A DNA stretch of 37,829 bases from Paenibacillus sinensis (GCF_019904155.1 NZ_JAHCMB010000227.1:1-37829); one strand, 5' to 3'. Shown: positions 7,945 to 16,280, counted from the first letter of the stretch. The notes: a model not told the origin generated them from the sequence alone. A program made the numbers and translations.

Positions 7945-8826
7945 TCATTTACTCGAATATTTACTCAGCACATATTGCTTGAACCTCTCCGCCGCAGGCG
8001 GAAGAAAACGTCCCTCCATCCAGGCGATTCCGATTTCCCTTCGGCATGATTGATCTTCGATGGATAGCCAGCTTATCTCCTCTTGATCCAGCCCGATATA
8101 TTGAGGCAGCACCGCTACCCCAAGCCCCGATGCGACCAGTCCGGCGAGCGTGTGGACATCCTCTCCCTCGAACACGGTAGGCGGCGATATGCCGGCTTCT
8201 TCCAGCAGATGATCGGTAATGATGCGCAGTCCGTAGCCCGTTTTGAACGAGATCATCGGTTCAGCTCCGATTTCTTTCAAAGACACCCGTGAACGGTTTC
8301 CAAGCCGGTGACCGGCGGGAACTGCAAGGAATAATTCCTCCGACCACAGATGCGCCCAGCTAAAGCGCAGGCTGGTGTCCTGCGGTGAAGCCAGGCATAA
8401 GTCAATGTCGCCGCTATTCAACATCTCCAGCAGATGATGTGTGGCGCTCTGATGAAGCTGAAAGCGTGTGTGGGGATATACTCTGCGAAAGCTGCCGATC
8501 ATCTCCGGGATATGATGAATGCCGAGCGTATGCAGAAACCCGAGCGAGATTTCTCCCTGTCCGGGGTTCAGCAGATCGTCAATCTCACGCCTCGCGTTCC
8601 GGTACTCCTCCAGTATGACCTGCGCATGCTGCAGAAAAATACGGCCATACCGGTTAAGCCGGATTGAACGCCCTTCTCTCTCAAACAGCGGAACCCCCAG
8701 TTCCGTCTCAAGTCTGGCGATGGAACGGCTTAAGGCCGGCTGCGAAATATTCAACGCCTCCGCAGCATGCGTCATATGCTGTAAGCGTGCGGTTGACTCA
8801 AAATACTCAAGCTGCTGCCACTCCAA
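7945..8826 (-). CDS. LysR-family transcriptional regulator (YybE-like)
   Basis: 293 aa. Seen: an N-terminal winged helix-turn-helix, EYFESTARLQHMTHAAEALN followed by ISQPALSRSIARLE (about 7-50), and the periplasmic-binding-like effector domain (about 90-290) with ASGLGVAVLPQYI near the end, a typical LysR signature. Start is TTG at 8826, supported by AGGAGGGAG 9 nt upstream and by the family start EWQQLEYF. Divergent from an MFS transporter with a LysR-type dyad between them. The same arrangement exists in B. subtilis as yybE/yybF, so it probably controls the transporter in response to a small ligand. The ligand is unknown. Confidence 0.9.
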   Translation of the reverse strand: MEWQQLEYFESTARLQHMTHAAEALNISQPALSRSIARLETELGVPLFEREGRSIRLNRYGRIFLQHAQVILEEYRNARREIDDLLNPGQGEISLGFLHTLGIHHIPEMIGSFRRVYPHTRFQLHQSATHHLLEMLNSGDIDLCLASPQDTSLRFSWAHLWSEELFLAVPAGHRLGNRSRVSLKEIGAEPMISFKTGYGLRIITDHLLEEAGISPPTVFEGEDVHTLAGLVASGLGVAVLPQYIGLDQEEISWLSIEDQSCRREIGIAWMEGRFLPPAAERFKQYVLSKYSSK

Positions 8827-8874
8827 CCTGCGTTCTCCCTCCTCGAAAACCCATTACATAGAGTATATGAAAAT

Positions 8875-8898
8875 GATGTAATTAATGCATTTTACATC
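8875..8898. promoter_or_regulatory. LysR-type operator in the divergent region
   Basis: Perfect 7-bp inverted repeat GATGTAA ... TTACATC with a 10-bp spacer. This fits the T-N11-A dyads of LysR regulators. A second ATTACAT copy at about 8853-8859 can pair with ATGTAAT at 8876-8882. The right arm overlaps the -35 of the MFS gene. Confidence 0.6.
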
Positions 8899-8920
8899 TT
8901 GCTTTTTTCTATTTTATACT
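8891..8920 (+). promoter_or_regulatory. Promoter of the MFS transporter gene
   Basis: TTTACA (8891-8896), an 18-bp spacer and TATACT (8915-8920). The -35 lies inside the LysR dyad. Confidence 0.5.
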
Positions 8921-8980
8921 TGCTATGGCACTTTTGAAAAGAACTAAACAGATAAAGATGATGAATGGGAGAGAACCAGT

Positions 8981-10186
8981 ATGAGCACTATCGAAATCGG
9001 GAGTTCTGCGCATCGCAGAACTTCGGCAAGCATGCTGATGGGCAGTATTGTTGTATTTGCCGTGTTGTACAGCCCGCAGCCGCTGATCCGTCTTTTTTCA
9101 ACCGAGTATCACATTACACCGGCGGAAGCCGGCTCCTCCATCTCCTTGGCCACCATTGGTCTGGCAATCGGACTGATTCTGATTTCGGCCTTGTCCGGCG
9201 CATGGGATAGAAAAAAATTGATGAGCATATCGTTAATTTTGACTTCGATCCTCACCATTATTTCTGCGTTCGTCCATTCCTTCCCGGTGTTCCTGGCCGT
9301 GCGTTTTATGGAAGGAATCTGTATTTCGGGCTTTCCCTCTATAGCAATGGCTTACATAAATGAAGAATTTCGTCCAGCGGATATCGGCGCCGTCATGGGC
9401 AGCTATATTGCGGGGACTTCAATTGGCGGATTTGTCGGGCGGATCGTAATCGGAGCATTGACGGACCTGTTTCGCTGGCAGATTGCGATGATGATCCTGG
9501 GAGCGGTAAGCTTGCTGTTCAGCTTTTTGTTCTGGACCTATCTTCCGGAATCCCGGCACTTTACACCATCCAAGCTTTCCTGGAATCGCTGGGGTACAGG
9601 AATGCTCGCGAACCTGCATCAGAAGCGGTTGTTTCTTCTTTTTCTTACCGGGTTCCTGTTTATGGGCGTATATATTATGATTCTGGATTATATCGGTTAC
9701 CCGCTCACAAGCAGCCCTTACAATCTAAGCCAGACGCTATTCGGCTTCCTGTTCGTCGTCAATCTGGTGGGGACATGGAGCTCCATGTGGTTCGGCAAGC
9801 TGGCAGACCGACATCCCCGCTCGCATGTCATTGCCGTGGCGATTACGATTTTTGCAATGGGAGCCCTTCTTACGCTCGTACCTAATCTTGCTGTCAAAAT
9901 ACTGGGTGTCGCTCTCGTCGCATTCGGCTTTTTCGCGGGGCATTCCGTTGCAAGCGGATGGGTCGGACTGATTGCAGCCTCCGAGCATAAAGCGAAGGCG
10001 TCCTCCCTCTATCTTCTGTTCTATTACGGAGGGTCCAGCCTGATCGGCTGGTCCGGCGGGCTGTTCCTCCGTAGCTACGGCTGGAATGGCATGATCGGCC
10101 TTGCCGTTCTGCTCCTTGCCGCAGCCGCGCTGTTCACTTCAATTGTCGGCAGTACCGCTCCTCTGCGGCATGCCCAGGCCAAGTAG
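8981..10186 (+). CDS. MFS transporter (YybF/YnfM-like)
   Basis: 401-aa integral membrane protein of the major facilitator superfamily with about twelve hydrophobic segments, including IVVFAVLYSPQPLIRLF, ATIGLAIGLILISALSGAW and LFLLFLTGFLFMGVYIMIL. The cytoplasmic loop between TM2 and TM3 carries DRKKLM in place of the classic GxLaDRxGRR motif. The pattern of YSPQPL in TM1 and SGFPSIAMAYINEEF in TM4 matches the YnfM/YybF branch. Probably a proton-driven efflux pump for small molecules. GGGAGAG precedes the ATG. The divergent LysR neighbour probably regulates it. Substrate unknown. Confidence 0.9.
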   Translation: MSTIEIGSSAHRRTSASMLMGSIVVFAVLYSPQPLIRLFSTEYHITPAEAGSSISLATIGLAIGLILISALSGAWDRKKLMSISLILTSILTIISAFVHSFPVFLAVRFMEGICISGFPSIAMAYINEEFRPADIGAVMGSYIAGTSIGGFVGRIVIGALTDLFRWQIAMMILGAVSLLFSFLFWTYLPESRHFTPSKLSWNRWGTGMLANLHQKRLFLLFLTGFLFMGVYIMILDYIGYPLTSSPYNLSQTLFGFLFVVNLVGTWSSMWFGKLADRHPRSHVIAVAITIFAMGALLTLVPNLAVKILGVALVAFGFFAGHSVASGWVGLIAASEHKAKASSLYLLFYYGGSSLIGWSGGLFLRSYGWNGMIGLAVLLLAAAALFTSIVGSTAPLRHAQAK

Positions 10187-10290
10187 GAACTGAAGATCAA
10201 CTTCAATGGATTCGTCTTTTCTTGACCGAGGAACGGAGTAACCGTCCTTAAACTACTCAAGGATTCTGTGAAATCCGGTTTTATTTAGCA

Positions 10291-10335
10291 AAAAGACGTC
10301 AGTATCCCGATCGAGCGGGAAGACTGACGTCTTTT
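10291..10335. terminator. Bidirectional terminator
   Basis: Perfect 13-bp arms: AAAAGACGTCAGT 10291-10303 and ACTGACGTCTTTT 10323-10335, with an inner CCCG/CGGG stem. It serves both the MFS gene and the small gene converging on it. Confidence 0.9.
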
Positions 10336-10353
10336 ATAGTGAGCTTCTACTAA

Positions 10354-10713
10354 TTAAGGACGGTCGAGATATGCGTCCGCTTCCGCGAGAGTTTCGCAGT
10401 ATTCAACACTGTCTTTAAACATGCGCCGCCATTGCATCTTATAAACAGGATTATTCGTAACATAAGCCCATTTCTTCGTAGTCGTTAAACCTTTGTTAAG
10501 TGCAAGCTCCATGGTCGGAGCCAGCTTCTGTGACACCTCTTGCGAAAGCACTGAGGACTCCGTCACGTCCGTACAGCCGGTGAAACCTGGTTTTGTTTGT
10601 TTGAGCACTTCTGTAAAATCTTTGATGTACTGATCCGCATTGCTTTCGTCGATTTTCTGCACAGTTACAATGATTCTGTTCTTCGCCGGATTGTAGTTGA
10701 TCGTATAAGACAT
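10354..10713 (-). CDS. Small protein of unknown function, possibly STAS-like
   Basis: 119 aa, cytosolic, no signal or membrane segment. AAAGGGG precedes the ATG. The sequence begins MSYTINYNPAKNRIIVTVQK, continues with a helix (ADQYIKDFTEVLKQTKPGF), then CTDVTESSVLSQEVSQKL. The order strand-strand-helix followed by a strand ending in a T-D-V-T turn resembles SpoIIAA/STAS-type folds, but no diagnostic motif confirms it. It has a real ribosome site and a shared terminator, so it is probably expressed. Function not recognised. Confidence 0.7.
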   Translation of the reverse strand: MSYTINYNPAKNRIIVTVQKIDESNADQYIKDFTEVLKQTKPGFTGCTDVTESSVLSQEVSQKLAPTMELALNKGLTTTKKWAYVTNNPVYKMQWRRMFKDSVEYCETLAEADAYLDRP

Positions 10714-11026
10714 GGTTTTTTCCCCTTTATGTATAAAAAAGTAGTGAACAATTTCCTGACCTCTGTTATGTCACTCTATCGAACACCTAACAATAACACA
10801 CGTGTGCGAAACCAAGCATGTTTATAACTGCCTCAATAAATTGGGTTCAGTTCCAGAAGGTTACAGGCTGTTCCGTAAACAGCCTACCACCATTCGACAA
10901 TTTTTTCAACATTTTCACAATAACTTCACTAGTTCTTTCGACCCTTGTAGAACTGTCAAGATCGTCTTAATTACCCAATCCATGAGCTGTCAGCAGTAAA
11001 GGCTTGGCTGTTCAAGCAACACTCCA
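10714..11026. other. Intergenic region without a recognised gene
   Basis: About 310 bp between two leftward genes. It holds a perfect 8-bp hairpin, AGGCTGTT/AACAGCCT at 10865-10885, with no T-run on either side. I see no supportable coding region, promoter of good quality or RNA. Confidence 0.4.
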
Positions 11027-11050
11027 AGGCTGCCCGTTTCCCGGCAGCCT
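11027..11050 (-). terminator. Hairpin after the solute-binding protein gene
   Basis: Perfect 8-bp stem AGGCTGCC 11027-11034 with GGCAGCCT 11043-11050, 18 bp past the stop codon. No clear T-run follows, so it may act as an mRNA 3' end stabiliser rather than a strong terminator. Confidence 0.45.
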
Positions 11051-11067
11051 GTGTGTTAATTGCTATT

Positions 11068-12648
11068 TTATTTAGCCGATTTAGCCAGGAATTCATCGAT
11101 CTGGCGTTGAACCTCGGCGATGATTTTATCAATCCCGGCAGCCTTCACCTGCTTCTGCAGTTCTGCCAATCCCTTGTCAACATCCTTCATCATTCCGTAC
11201 TCCAGCGGAATGCCATAGCGGAGCATCACGTTGCCGACATTCGCAACCTCTGTCTTCACCTTGCTGTTATCGAACACAAAGGTTTCCAGCGGATAATGGT
11301 ACACCTCACCCTCCCATTTGTCTGTCAGAGCGTTGGCCTCATCTGGGAAGGAAGCGTTATCACGATTCAGCGGCGAGTTGAAGCCCCAGTTGGAGAATCC
11401 GGTGAAGTTGGCGTTCTTCGCCGCGTTCGTGTACTTGTCGTCCCCGACCGGATTGTAATGCGTACCGGAGATGCCGTTCATAATCAGGTCATGCAATTCC
11501 TTGTCGTTCTGGAGCAGGTCGATCATCATCAGCGCCCGCTCAGGATTTTTGGAGGTCGCATGGATGGCGATCCCGTTCTGGGTGGCAACGGCTACCGACT
11601 TCTTCTTGTCTGGTGTAACGTCGGCCAGCGCCAATTCATATGGCGAATTCTTCTCCCGCATATCGGTCATGAGCGAGCCAAGCGTACCGAGATTATGCGT
11701 GATCGACGCCGTCTTGCCCTCCCGGAACTCCTGCTGGTGATCCAGCTTGCTGTTCAGCGAGCTCTTCGACCAGGCGTTATTGTCGGCAAGATCCTTATAG
11801 TAATAGACCAGGTCCTTGAATTCCGGCGTTTCGTATACGTTGAACACTTTGCCTGTAGCGTCGTCCAGCTTAAAGGCTACGGGCAGATCAAAGTCGAGCA
11901 TATTCCATTCGTTCTGCTGCTTCAGCAGCACACGGTCCAGATTGTGGAACTTCCAGTCGCCAGTCTCAGGTGTGAACGGCATGACACCCTTCTCTTTCTC
12001 AGCGATCGTCTTGAGATAGTTCGCATATGCTTCCGGACTGGTAATCTCCGGCAGGTTATATTTCTTCCGAAGATCCTCCCGGTACAAAATCAGCTTCTCA
12101 ACCGTTTCTCCCCGGTTCTGCGGCACCATGTAGAGCTTGCCATCCACCTTCGCCTGATCCCAGCTCACCTGTGGCATTGCCTTCCAGGTCAACGGCGCAT
12201 ACTTCTGCAGCATGTCATCGGTCAGCTCCAGGAAGCCGCCTTTGAGCGCCTGATCGTTGTAGCCTGCCCAGTTCGCGGCGTAGATCAGGTCAAAATCTTC
12301 ATTGGCCGCGAGTTTAAGCGGATACTTCTGCGCCCAGTCCGACCAATCCAGGAACTCGCCTTCCACGGTCGCATTGATCTTCTCTTTCAGCTTCTTGTTG
12401 ATCTCTCCAAATACCGAATCGTAATCGACTGGCTTCGGCCCCACGAAGATCATCTTCAGCGTGACCGGCTGTGAGGTATCTGCCTTGCCGGAATCTCCAG
12501 CTGCCTGCGTACCGCTTGCTGCCGTCTGCGTCGCAGCTGCCGAACTCTGCGGTTCCCCCCCGGCATTGTTGTTGCCGTTTCCACCGCATGCACTGAGCAT
12601 CGACAGCATCAGAACACCGGACAGCAGTGTCAACCCTCTTTTATTCAT
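11068..12648 (-). CDS. Extracellular sugar-type solute-binding lipoprotein (LipO-like)
   Basis: 526-aa ABC-transporter binding lipoprotein. Seen: signal peptide with lipobox LSAC, a Gly/Asn/Ala/Gln-rich linker (about 22-60), then the family-1 binding fold. The C-terminal part (NPVGDDKYTNAAKNANFTGF onward, followed by YHYPLETFVFD and FDNSKVKTEVANVGNV) resembles the DUF3502 region of Paenibacillus and B. subtilis LipO-type proteins. Probably captures an oligosaccharide outside the cell. GGGGGAG precedes the ATG. No permease (LplB/YtcP-type) or ATPase gene is adjacent, which is unusual because these genes normally head an operon. A cre site lies just upstream, consistent with carbon-source control. 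Confidence 0.88.
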   Translation of the reverse strand: MNKRGLTLLSGVLMLSMLSACGGNGNNNAGGEPQSSAAATQTAASGTQAAGDSGKADTSQPVTLKMIFVGPKPVDYDSVFGEINKKLKEKINATVEGEFLDWSDWAQKYPLKLAANEDFDLIYAANWAGYNDQALKGGFLELTDDMLQKYAPLTWKAMPQVSWDQAKVDGKLYMVPQNRGETVEKLILYREDLRKKYNLPEITSPEAYANYLKTIAEKEKGVMPFTPETGDWKFHNLDRVLLKQQNEWNMLDFDLPVAFKLDDATGKVFNVYETPEFKDLVYYYKDLADNNAWSKSSLNSKLDHQQEFREGKTASITHNLGTLGSLMTDMREKNSPYELALADVTPDKKKSVAVATQNGIAIHATSKNPERALMMIDLLQNDKELHDLIMNGISGTHYNPVGDDKYTNAAKNANFTGFSNWGFNSPLNRDNASFPDEANALTDKWEGEVYHYPLETFVFDNSKVKTEVANVGNVMLRYGIPLEYGMMKDVDKGLAELQKQVKAAGIDKIIAEVQRQIDEFLAKSAK

Positions 12649-12670
12649 TTGAACTCCCCCATCACCTGAA

Positions 12671-12684
12671 TGTAATCGCTTACA
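12671..12684. promoter_or_regulatory. Catabolite-responsive element (cre)
   Basis: TGTAATCGCTTACA matches the CcpA consensus TGWNANCGNTNWCA at every position. It lies between a -10-like TATACT (12695-12690, - strand) and the ribosome site of the solute-binding gene, a position suited to repression. Confidence 0.75.
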
Positions 12685-12695
12685 TGCATAGTATA

Positions 12696-12953
12696 AAGAA
12701 AATCACTCTCTCTGCGGGATAGAGGCGGACAACGATTATGCATACTTTTGCAACGACTTTTCACAATGTTTGCCCGCGGTTGGGGTCTCTCAACTGAAAA
12801 CATACCTCCTTACCTCGGACCGAGCCACACTGGCCATGATTTAGTACCAGGAGATCGATCATGAAAACATATACTCTTCACATACTTGTCCCACAGAATT
12901 GCCGGATTTGGTTGTTAATCTAAGTACAAATCCAACCGAGAGGTGATATTGAA
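12696..12953. other. Intergenic region; possible 20-codon ORF only
   Basis: Mostly featureless. At 12861-12923 (+) an ATG with GGAG 8 nt upstream opens a 20-codon frame (MKTYTLHILVPQ...), ending 30 bp before the next gene. It could be a leader peptide or chance. Confidence 0.25.
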
Positions 12954-13376
12954 ATGAACAAATGGACCAAACAAGCGGCAGCACTTCTGACCGCCATCAG
13001 CGTATTGGGAGCAGGAACGAGCGCATTTGCCGCAGCGCCGGTCAAATCGGCCGCTCCGGTAGTCAAAGCGGTAGCCCCGCTCAAGACGACAGTCAAGACA
13101 ACTGTCGCAGCGCCGGTTGTTAAAAAAGAAGCCAAGGCTTCGGTTAAGAAAGTGGCTGTCAAGAAGGTTACGGTTAAGAAAGCTGCCGTGAAAAAAGTTC
13201 AGGTCAAAAAGGCGGCGGTTAAAAAGGCAACTAAGGCTTCAGTTAAAAAAACTGCGGCCCCCGCAATCAAGAAAACAACCAAGCCAACCGTTAAGGCAGC
13301 TGTAAAGACTTCAACCAAAGGAAAGGCCGTCATTAAAGCCCCTGCCAAAAAGACGGCTGCTGTGACCAAAAAATAA
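12954..13376 (+). CDS. Secreted Lys/Ala-rich histone-H1-like protein
   Basis: 140 aa. Residues 1-26 form a clear Sec signal peptide (MNKWTKQAAALLTAISVLGA then GTSAFA, cut after AFA). The whole mature part is low-complexity Lys/Ala/Val/Thr, built on degenerate repeats of the type VKKAAVKK and VKKVTVKK, with prolines scattered through it. It is very basic and lacks acidic residues apart from one near the start. Similar KKA repeats occur in bacterial H1-like DNA-binding tails, but those are cytosolic, whereas this protein carries an export signal. A secreted polycation could bind teichoic acid, anionic polysaccharide, extracellular DNA or mineral. GAGAGG precedes the ATG and a terminator follows. 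No family name is assigned. Confidence 0.8.
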   Translation: MNKWTKQAAALLTAISVLGAGTSAFAAAPVKSAAPVVKAVAPLKTTVKTTVAAPVVKKEAKASVKKVAVKKVTVKKAAVKKVQVKKAAVKKATKASVKKTAAPAIKKTTKPTVKAAVKTSTKGKAVIKAPAKKTAAVTKK

Positions 13377-13407
13377 TAAAGCCTTTCCTAATCGAATCTG
13401 TAAACTT

Positions 13408-13442
13408 GACGGGAGATCCAATGGACTCCCGTCTCTTCTTCT
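13408..13442 (+). terminator. Terminator after the Lys/Ala-rich protein gene
   Basis: Perfect 8-bp stem GACGGGAG 13408-13415 with CTCCCGTC 13426-13433, an inner TCC/GGA stem and a following TCTTCTTCTCTT. It separates this gene from the two-component operon. Confidence 0.75.
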
Positions 13443-13522
13443 CTTATAGTAGGTTTAGAAGTGTGAGAGGCCGGAGGCGTTCGCATATGGCCGTTCGCAG
13501 ATTGTCTGAGGAGAGAAGCCGA

Positions 13523-14230
13523 ATGAGCAAGATCGTAGTCGTGGACGACGACCCATTTATTTTACAGTTGTTATCGGAGTACTTGCGCAAGGAGGGCTAC
13601 GAGGTTGCTTCCTTTTCAAACGGGCAAGGTCTGGTCCAGCATATTCGTCAAGCCACTCCGGATTGTCTGATCCTAGATATTATGATGCCGGGGATTGACG
13701 GACTCCATCTGCTGACCGAACTGAGATCCTTCACGGAAATGCCGATTATCATGATCTCGGCCCGTGGAGAGGAAGACGACCGGATACATGGTCTGGAGCT
13801 CGGCTGCAGCGACTTTCTGAGCAAGCCTTTCAATCCGCGGGAACTGGTGGGCAGAGTGAAATCGATGCTGAGGCTTACCATGGCTGGCGCAGCCAAGAAC
13901 ACTGTCGATACCGAAGCTCCGGGCAAAGTATGGACAGCGGGCAATGTCAGGATCGAAGTTGAATTCCGGAGAGTGGTGATCGAAAAAGCAGAAGTGGCGC
14001 TTACCTCCCGGGAGTTTGAACTGCTGCTCTTTCTCGTCGCGCATCTGGAGCGTCCGTTCGAGCGGGAGCAATTGATCCGGCAAGTATGGAACTATGATTT
14101 CATGGGTGATGTCCGGGTTGTCGACGATCTGGTCAAACGTATACGCCGCAAGCTGTCCGATTATAGCGCGTCCCTGCTGATTGACACGGTTTGGGGTTTC
14201 GGCTACAAGGCTTCGGTTAGACAGGCATAG
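13523..14230 (+). CDS. OmpR-family response regulator
   Basis: 235 aa. Seen: receiver domain (1-115) with acidic Asp8/Asp9, phosphoacceptor Asp52 in LDIMMPG, Ser79 and Lys101 in SKPF; winged-helix output domain (about 135-230) with LTSREFELLLFL and DVRVVDDLVKRIRRKL. Start at the ATG at 13523 is chosen because GAGGAGAG lies 8 nt upstream. A longer open frame back to 13406 would overlap the preceding terminator. The kinase gene follows after one base, so both are on one transcript. The stimulus is unknown; no target such as an ABC exporter lies next to it. Confidence 0.92.
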   Translation: MSKIVVVDDDPFILQLLSEYLRKEGYEVASFSNGQGLVQHIRQATPDCLILDIMMPGIDGLHLLTELRSFTEMPIIMISARGEEDDRIHGLELGCSDFLSKPFNPRELVGRVKSMLRLTMAGAAKNTVDTEAPGKVWTAGNVRIEVEFRRVVIEKAEVALTSREFELLLFLVAHLERPFEREQLIRQVWNYDFMGDVRVVDDLVKRIRRKLSDYSASLLIDTVWGFGYKASVRQA

Positions 14231-14231
14231 C

Positions 14232-15548
14232 ATGAAAACGATACGCAGCAAGCTCCTGCTCTCCATGTCCGCCGCAATGCTGATCTCCATCGGCATTACC
14301 CTTGTTCTGTTCATTCATCTCATAGACGGACTGATCGTCAATCAGGCCAAAAGCCAGCTTCACGGCCAGGTGCCCAAGGCCCTCAGAACGCTGGACAACG
14401 GGGATTTAAGCGATTTGGACCGGACAAACTTCAAATTCGTCGTGCGCGGCGTCATGCTCGATGCGGATTATATGGTATTGGACGATCAGCGGCGGGTGAT
14501 CGCCGCAAGCGATTCTGACGAGGAGGGAACCGTGTTTATGGGAAGGTCTCATAATGGCGAAGGGGTTGTGACGCTCCACGGTACGCGCGTGCTGTATTCC
14601 CAGGCCCGGCTGAAAGGCCTTCCCTACTCGATCCTGATTTATTCCCCTCTTTCATCTATCAGGGCACTGTCCGGTTCCATTCTAAAAGTGACGCTGATAT
14701 CCATCATAGCGAGTTTTGCCATCATTTTATGCATTGCGCTGCTTACCATCTCCCGGATTGTCAAACCGCTGAACCGGCTGAAAGAAACCGTCAGCCGTTA
14801 TGAGCCGCATCACCCCCTCCAGGGACCTTTTCCGGAAGAGGACCGAAGCGAAATCGGCGAACTAAGCCGCAACTTTCATTTGATGGCCGACCGGATCGCG
14901 CATCATTCCCGGCATCAGCGTGAGTTCCTGCAGAATGTCTCCCATGAGCTGAAGACGCCGCTTATGTCCATTAACGGATATGTATTTGCAATCAGGGATG
15001 GTGTTGTGACACAGGATGAGGGACTCAAGATCATCACCTCGCAATCCCGGAGGCTTGTTGACATGGTGGACAAACTGCTGACCCTGTCGCGTCTGGAGTC
15101 CATGGAAGAGAGCTGGCCCTTAGAAGAGCTGGAAATTGGGGAAATGGTCCGGGAAGCACTTGATCTAATGCGCCCGGCGGCAGCCGAAAGTTCGGTCTCC
15201 ATCGAACTGGCTGGAAGCGGCTTTCAAGTCAGGACAGCCGGCGAACAGTTATTCCGCGTCCTGCTCAATTTGCTTCAGAATGCCGTTCGGCATACAAATA
15301 GCATCATTCGGGTTACCATGGAGCAGGAGGGTGAATACTGGGCTTTTCATGTAGACGACGACGGACCGGGCATTGCCGAGGATAAGCGGAACGAGGTGTT
15401 CGGACGCTTTGTCACGGGAGCCAACGGCGTCACCGGTCTGGGCCTTGCCATCAGCAGGCAGATCGCGATCCGGCTCGGGGCTGAACTGTCCTATTCGGAG
15501 TCGCCGCTTGGCGGAGCAAGGTTCAGTTTCATTTGCCGGAACAACTAG
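14232..15548 (+). CDS. Sensor histidine kinase
   Basis: 438-aa membrane sensor partnered with the preceding regulator. Seen: TM1 about 8-33, an extracytoplasmic sensor region about 34-148, TM2 about 149-176, HAMP (about 175-228), and HisKA with phosphoacceptor His238 in NVSHELKTPL. The HATPase domain has N-box Asn350 (NLLQNAVRHT), G1 DDDGPG (375-380) and G2 TGLGLA (401-406). Start is the ATG at 14232, one base after the regulator's stop, with only a weak GACAGG upstream, so translation is probably coupled. An upstream in-frame TTG inside the regulator gene is less likely. The sensor region is short and has no recognised PAS or Cache motif. Confidence 0.92.
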   Translation: MKTIRSKLLLSMSAAMLISIGITLVLFIHLIDGLIVNQAKSQLHGQVPKALRTLDNGDLSDLDRTNFKFVVRGVMLDADYMVLDDQRRVIAASDSDEEGTVFMGRSHNGEGVVTLHGTRVLYSQARLKGLPYSILIYSPLSSIRALSGSILKVTLISIIASFAIILCIALLTISRIVKPLNRLKETVSRYEPHHPLQGPFPEEDRSEIGELSRNFHLMADRIAHHSRHQREFLQNVSHELKTPLMSINGYVFAIRDGVVTQDEGLKIITSQSRRLVDMVDKLLTLSRLESMEESWPLEELEIGEMVREALDLMRPAAAESSVSIELAGSGFQVRTAGEQLFRVLLNLLQNAVRHTNSIIRVTMEQEGEYWAFHVDDDGPGIAEDKRNEVFGRFVTGANGVTGLGLAISRQIAIRLGAELSYSESPLGGARFSFICRNN

Positions 15549-15640
15549 AATTGTTGCCATTTAAAACCAAGATGCCTGAAGGAACTTGCCCTCCGGGGGT
15601 AGAAAGAAATAGCGGAGACTATTTAAAGAGGTGATTGTAG

Positions 15641-16174
15641 TTGGATTCATGGTCATTCCCCCTTGGTCCTTTCAAGCCTGAGGATTGCCCGACCCCGGAC
15701 ACCCGAGCCGCATGTATAGCGGATATCGCCGCTCTTCCCGGCGACCTGCGGGCTTCGCTGGCTAGCTTAACGGACGAGCGGCTGCTGGTCCCCTACCGGC
15801 CCGGCGGCTGGACAGTCAAGCAAGTTGTCCATCATATGTCTGACAATGATATGAACGCATACATCCGGTTCAAACGAGGTCTGACCGAGGAATCCCCGGT
15901 CGCCGGTTCTTACAGACAGGATGTATGGGCGGAGCTTGCCGACTACCGCGACACCAGGATCGACACTTCGCTGCTGCTGATCGAAGCGCTGCATGAACGG
16001 TTTGTGATCCTGCTCCGCTCCCTGGCTCCAGCCGATTTTGCCCGGACAGTTACAAGCCCTGCCCACGGAGAAATGACGCTGGATATCGCCATGCAGCGTT
16101 ATTCCTGGCATAACCGCCATCATCTCGCCCAGATTCAATCCCTGAATGTACGGATGGGCTGGAACGACAAGTAA
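15641..16174 (+). CDS. bstA: Bacillithiol S-transferase, DinB/YfiT family
   Basis: 177 aa. Reads as an ortholog of B. subtilis YfiT/BstA, a DinB-fold metal enzyme that conjugates bacillithiol to electrophiles. Shared signatures: the start region YPxG-like (FPLGPFKPED), PYRPGGWTVKQVVHH, MNAYIRFKRGLTEE and WHNRHHLAQI, ending in MGWNDK. The metal-binding triad would be His65, His157 and His161, spaced as in YfiT (67/160/164). Start is TTG at 15641, supported by AAAGAGGTGAT just upstream and by the absence of an in-frame ATG nearby. Cytosolic. A strong terminator follows. It is not linked to other thiol genes here. Confidence 0.88.
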   Translation: MDSWSFPLGPFKPEDCPTPDTRAACIADIAALPGDLRASLASLTDERLLVPYRPGGWTVKQVVHHMSDNDMNAYIRFKRGLTEESPVAGSYRQDVWAELADYRDTRIDTSLLLIEALHERFVILLRSLAPADFARTVTSPAHGEMTLDIAMQRYSWHNRHHLAQIQSLNVRMGWNDK

Positions 16175-16184
16175 CAGATGATAG

Positions 16185-16236
16185 AGTCCGCCCGGATGAC
16201 GTGTCATCGGCAAAATCCGGCCGGACTTTATTTTTT
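16185..16236 (+). terminator. Terminator of bstA
   Basis: AGTCCG and CCGGAT (16185-16197) pair with ATCCGG and CGGACT (16215-16227) around one C-C mismatch, followed by TTTATTTTTT. Confidence 0.85.
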
Positions 16237-16280
16237 GAAAAATTGAAATAAATTGATCCGCACTGCATCAGTTTTCTCGA

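Noticed and set aside
10865..10885. Perfect hairpin AGGCTGTT/AACAGCCT as a terminator
   Set aside because: No T-run on either strand and not placed at a gene end.
11053..12474. 473-codon open frame on the + strand opposite the solute-binding protein gene
   Set aside because: It lies wholly antisense to a gene with a clear signal peptide, lipobox and ribosome site, has no motif, and is rich in the His/Arg/Leu/Val mix typical of shadow frames.
13406..13522. N-terminal extension of the response regulator
   Set aside because: It runs through a rho-independent terminator, and the receiver domain with a good ribosome site begins at 13523.
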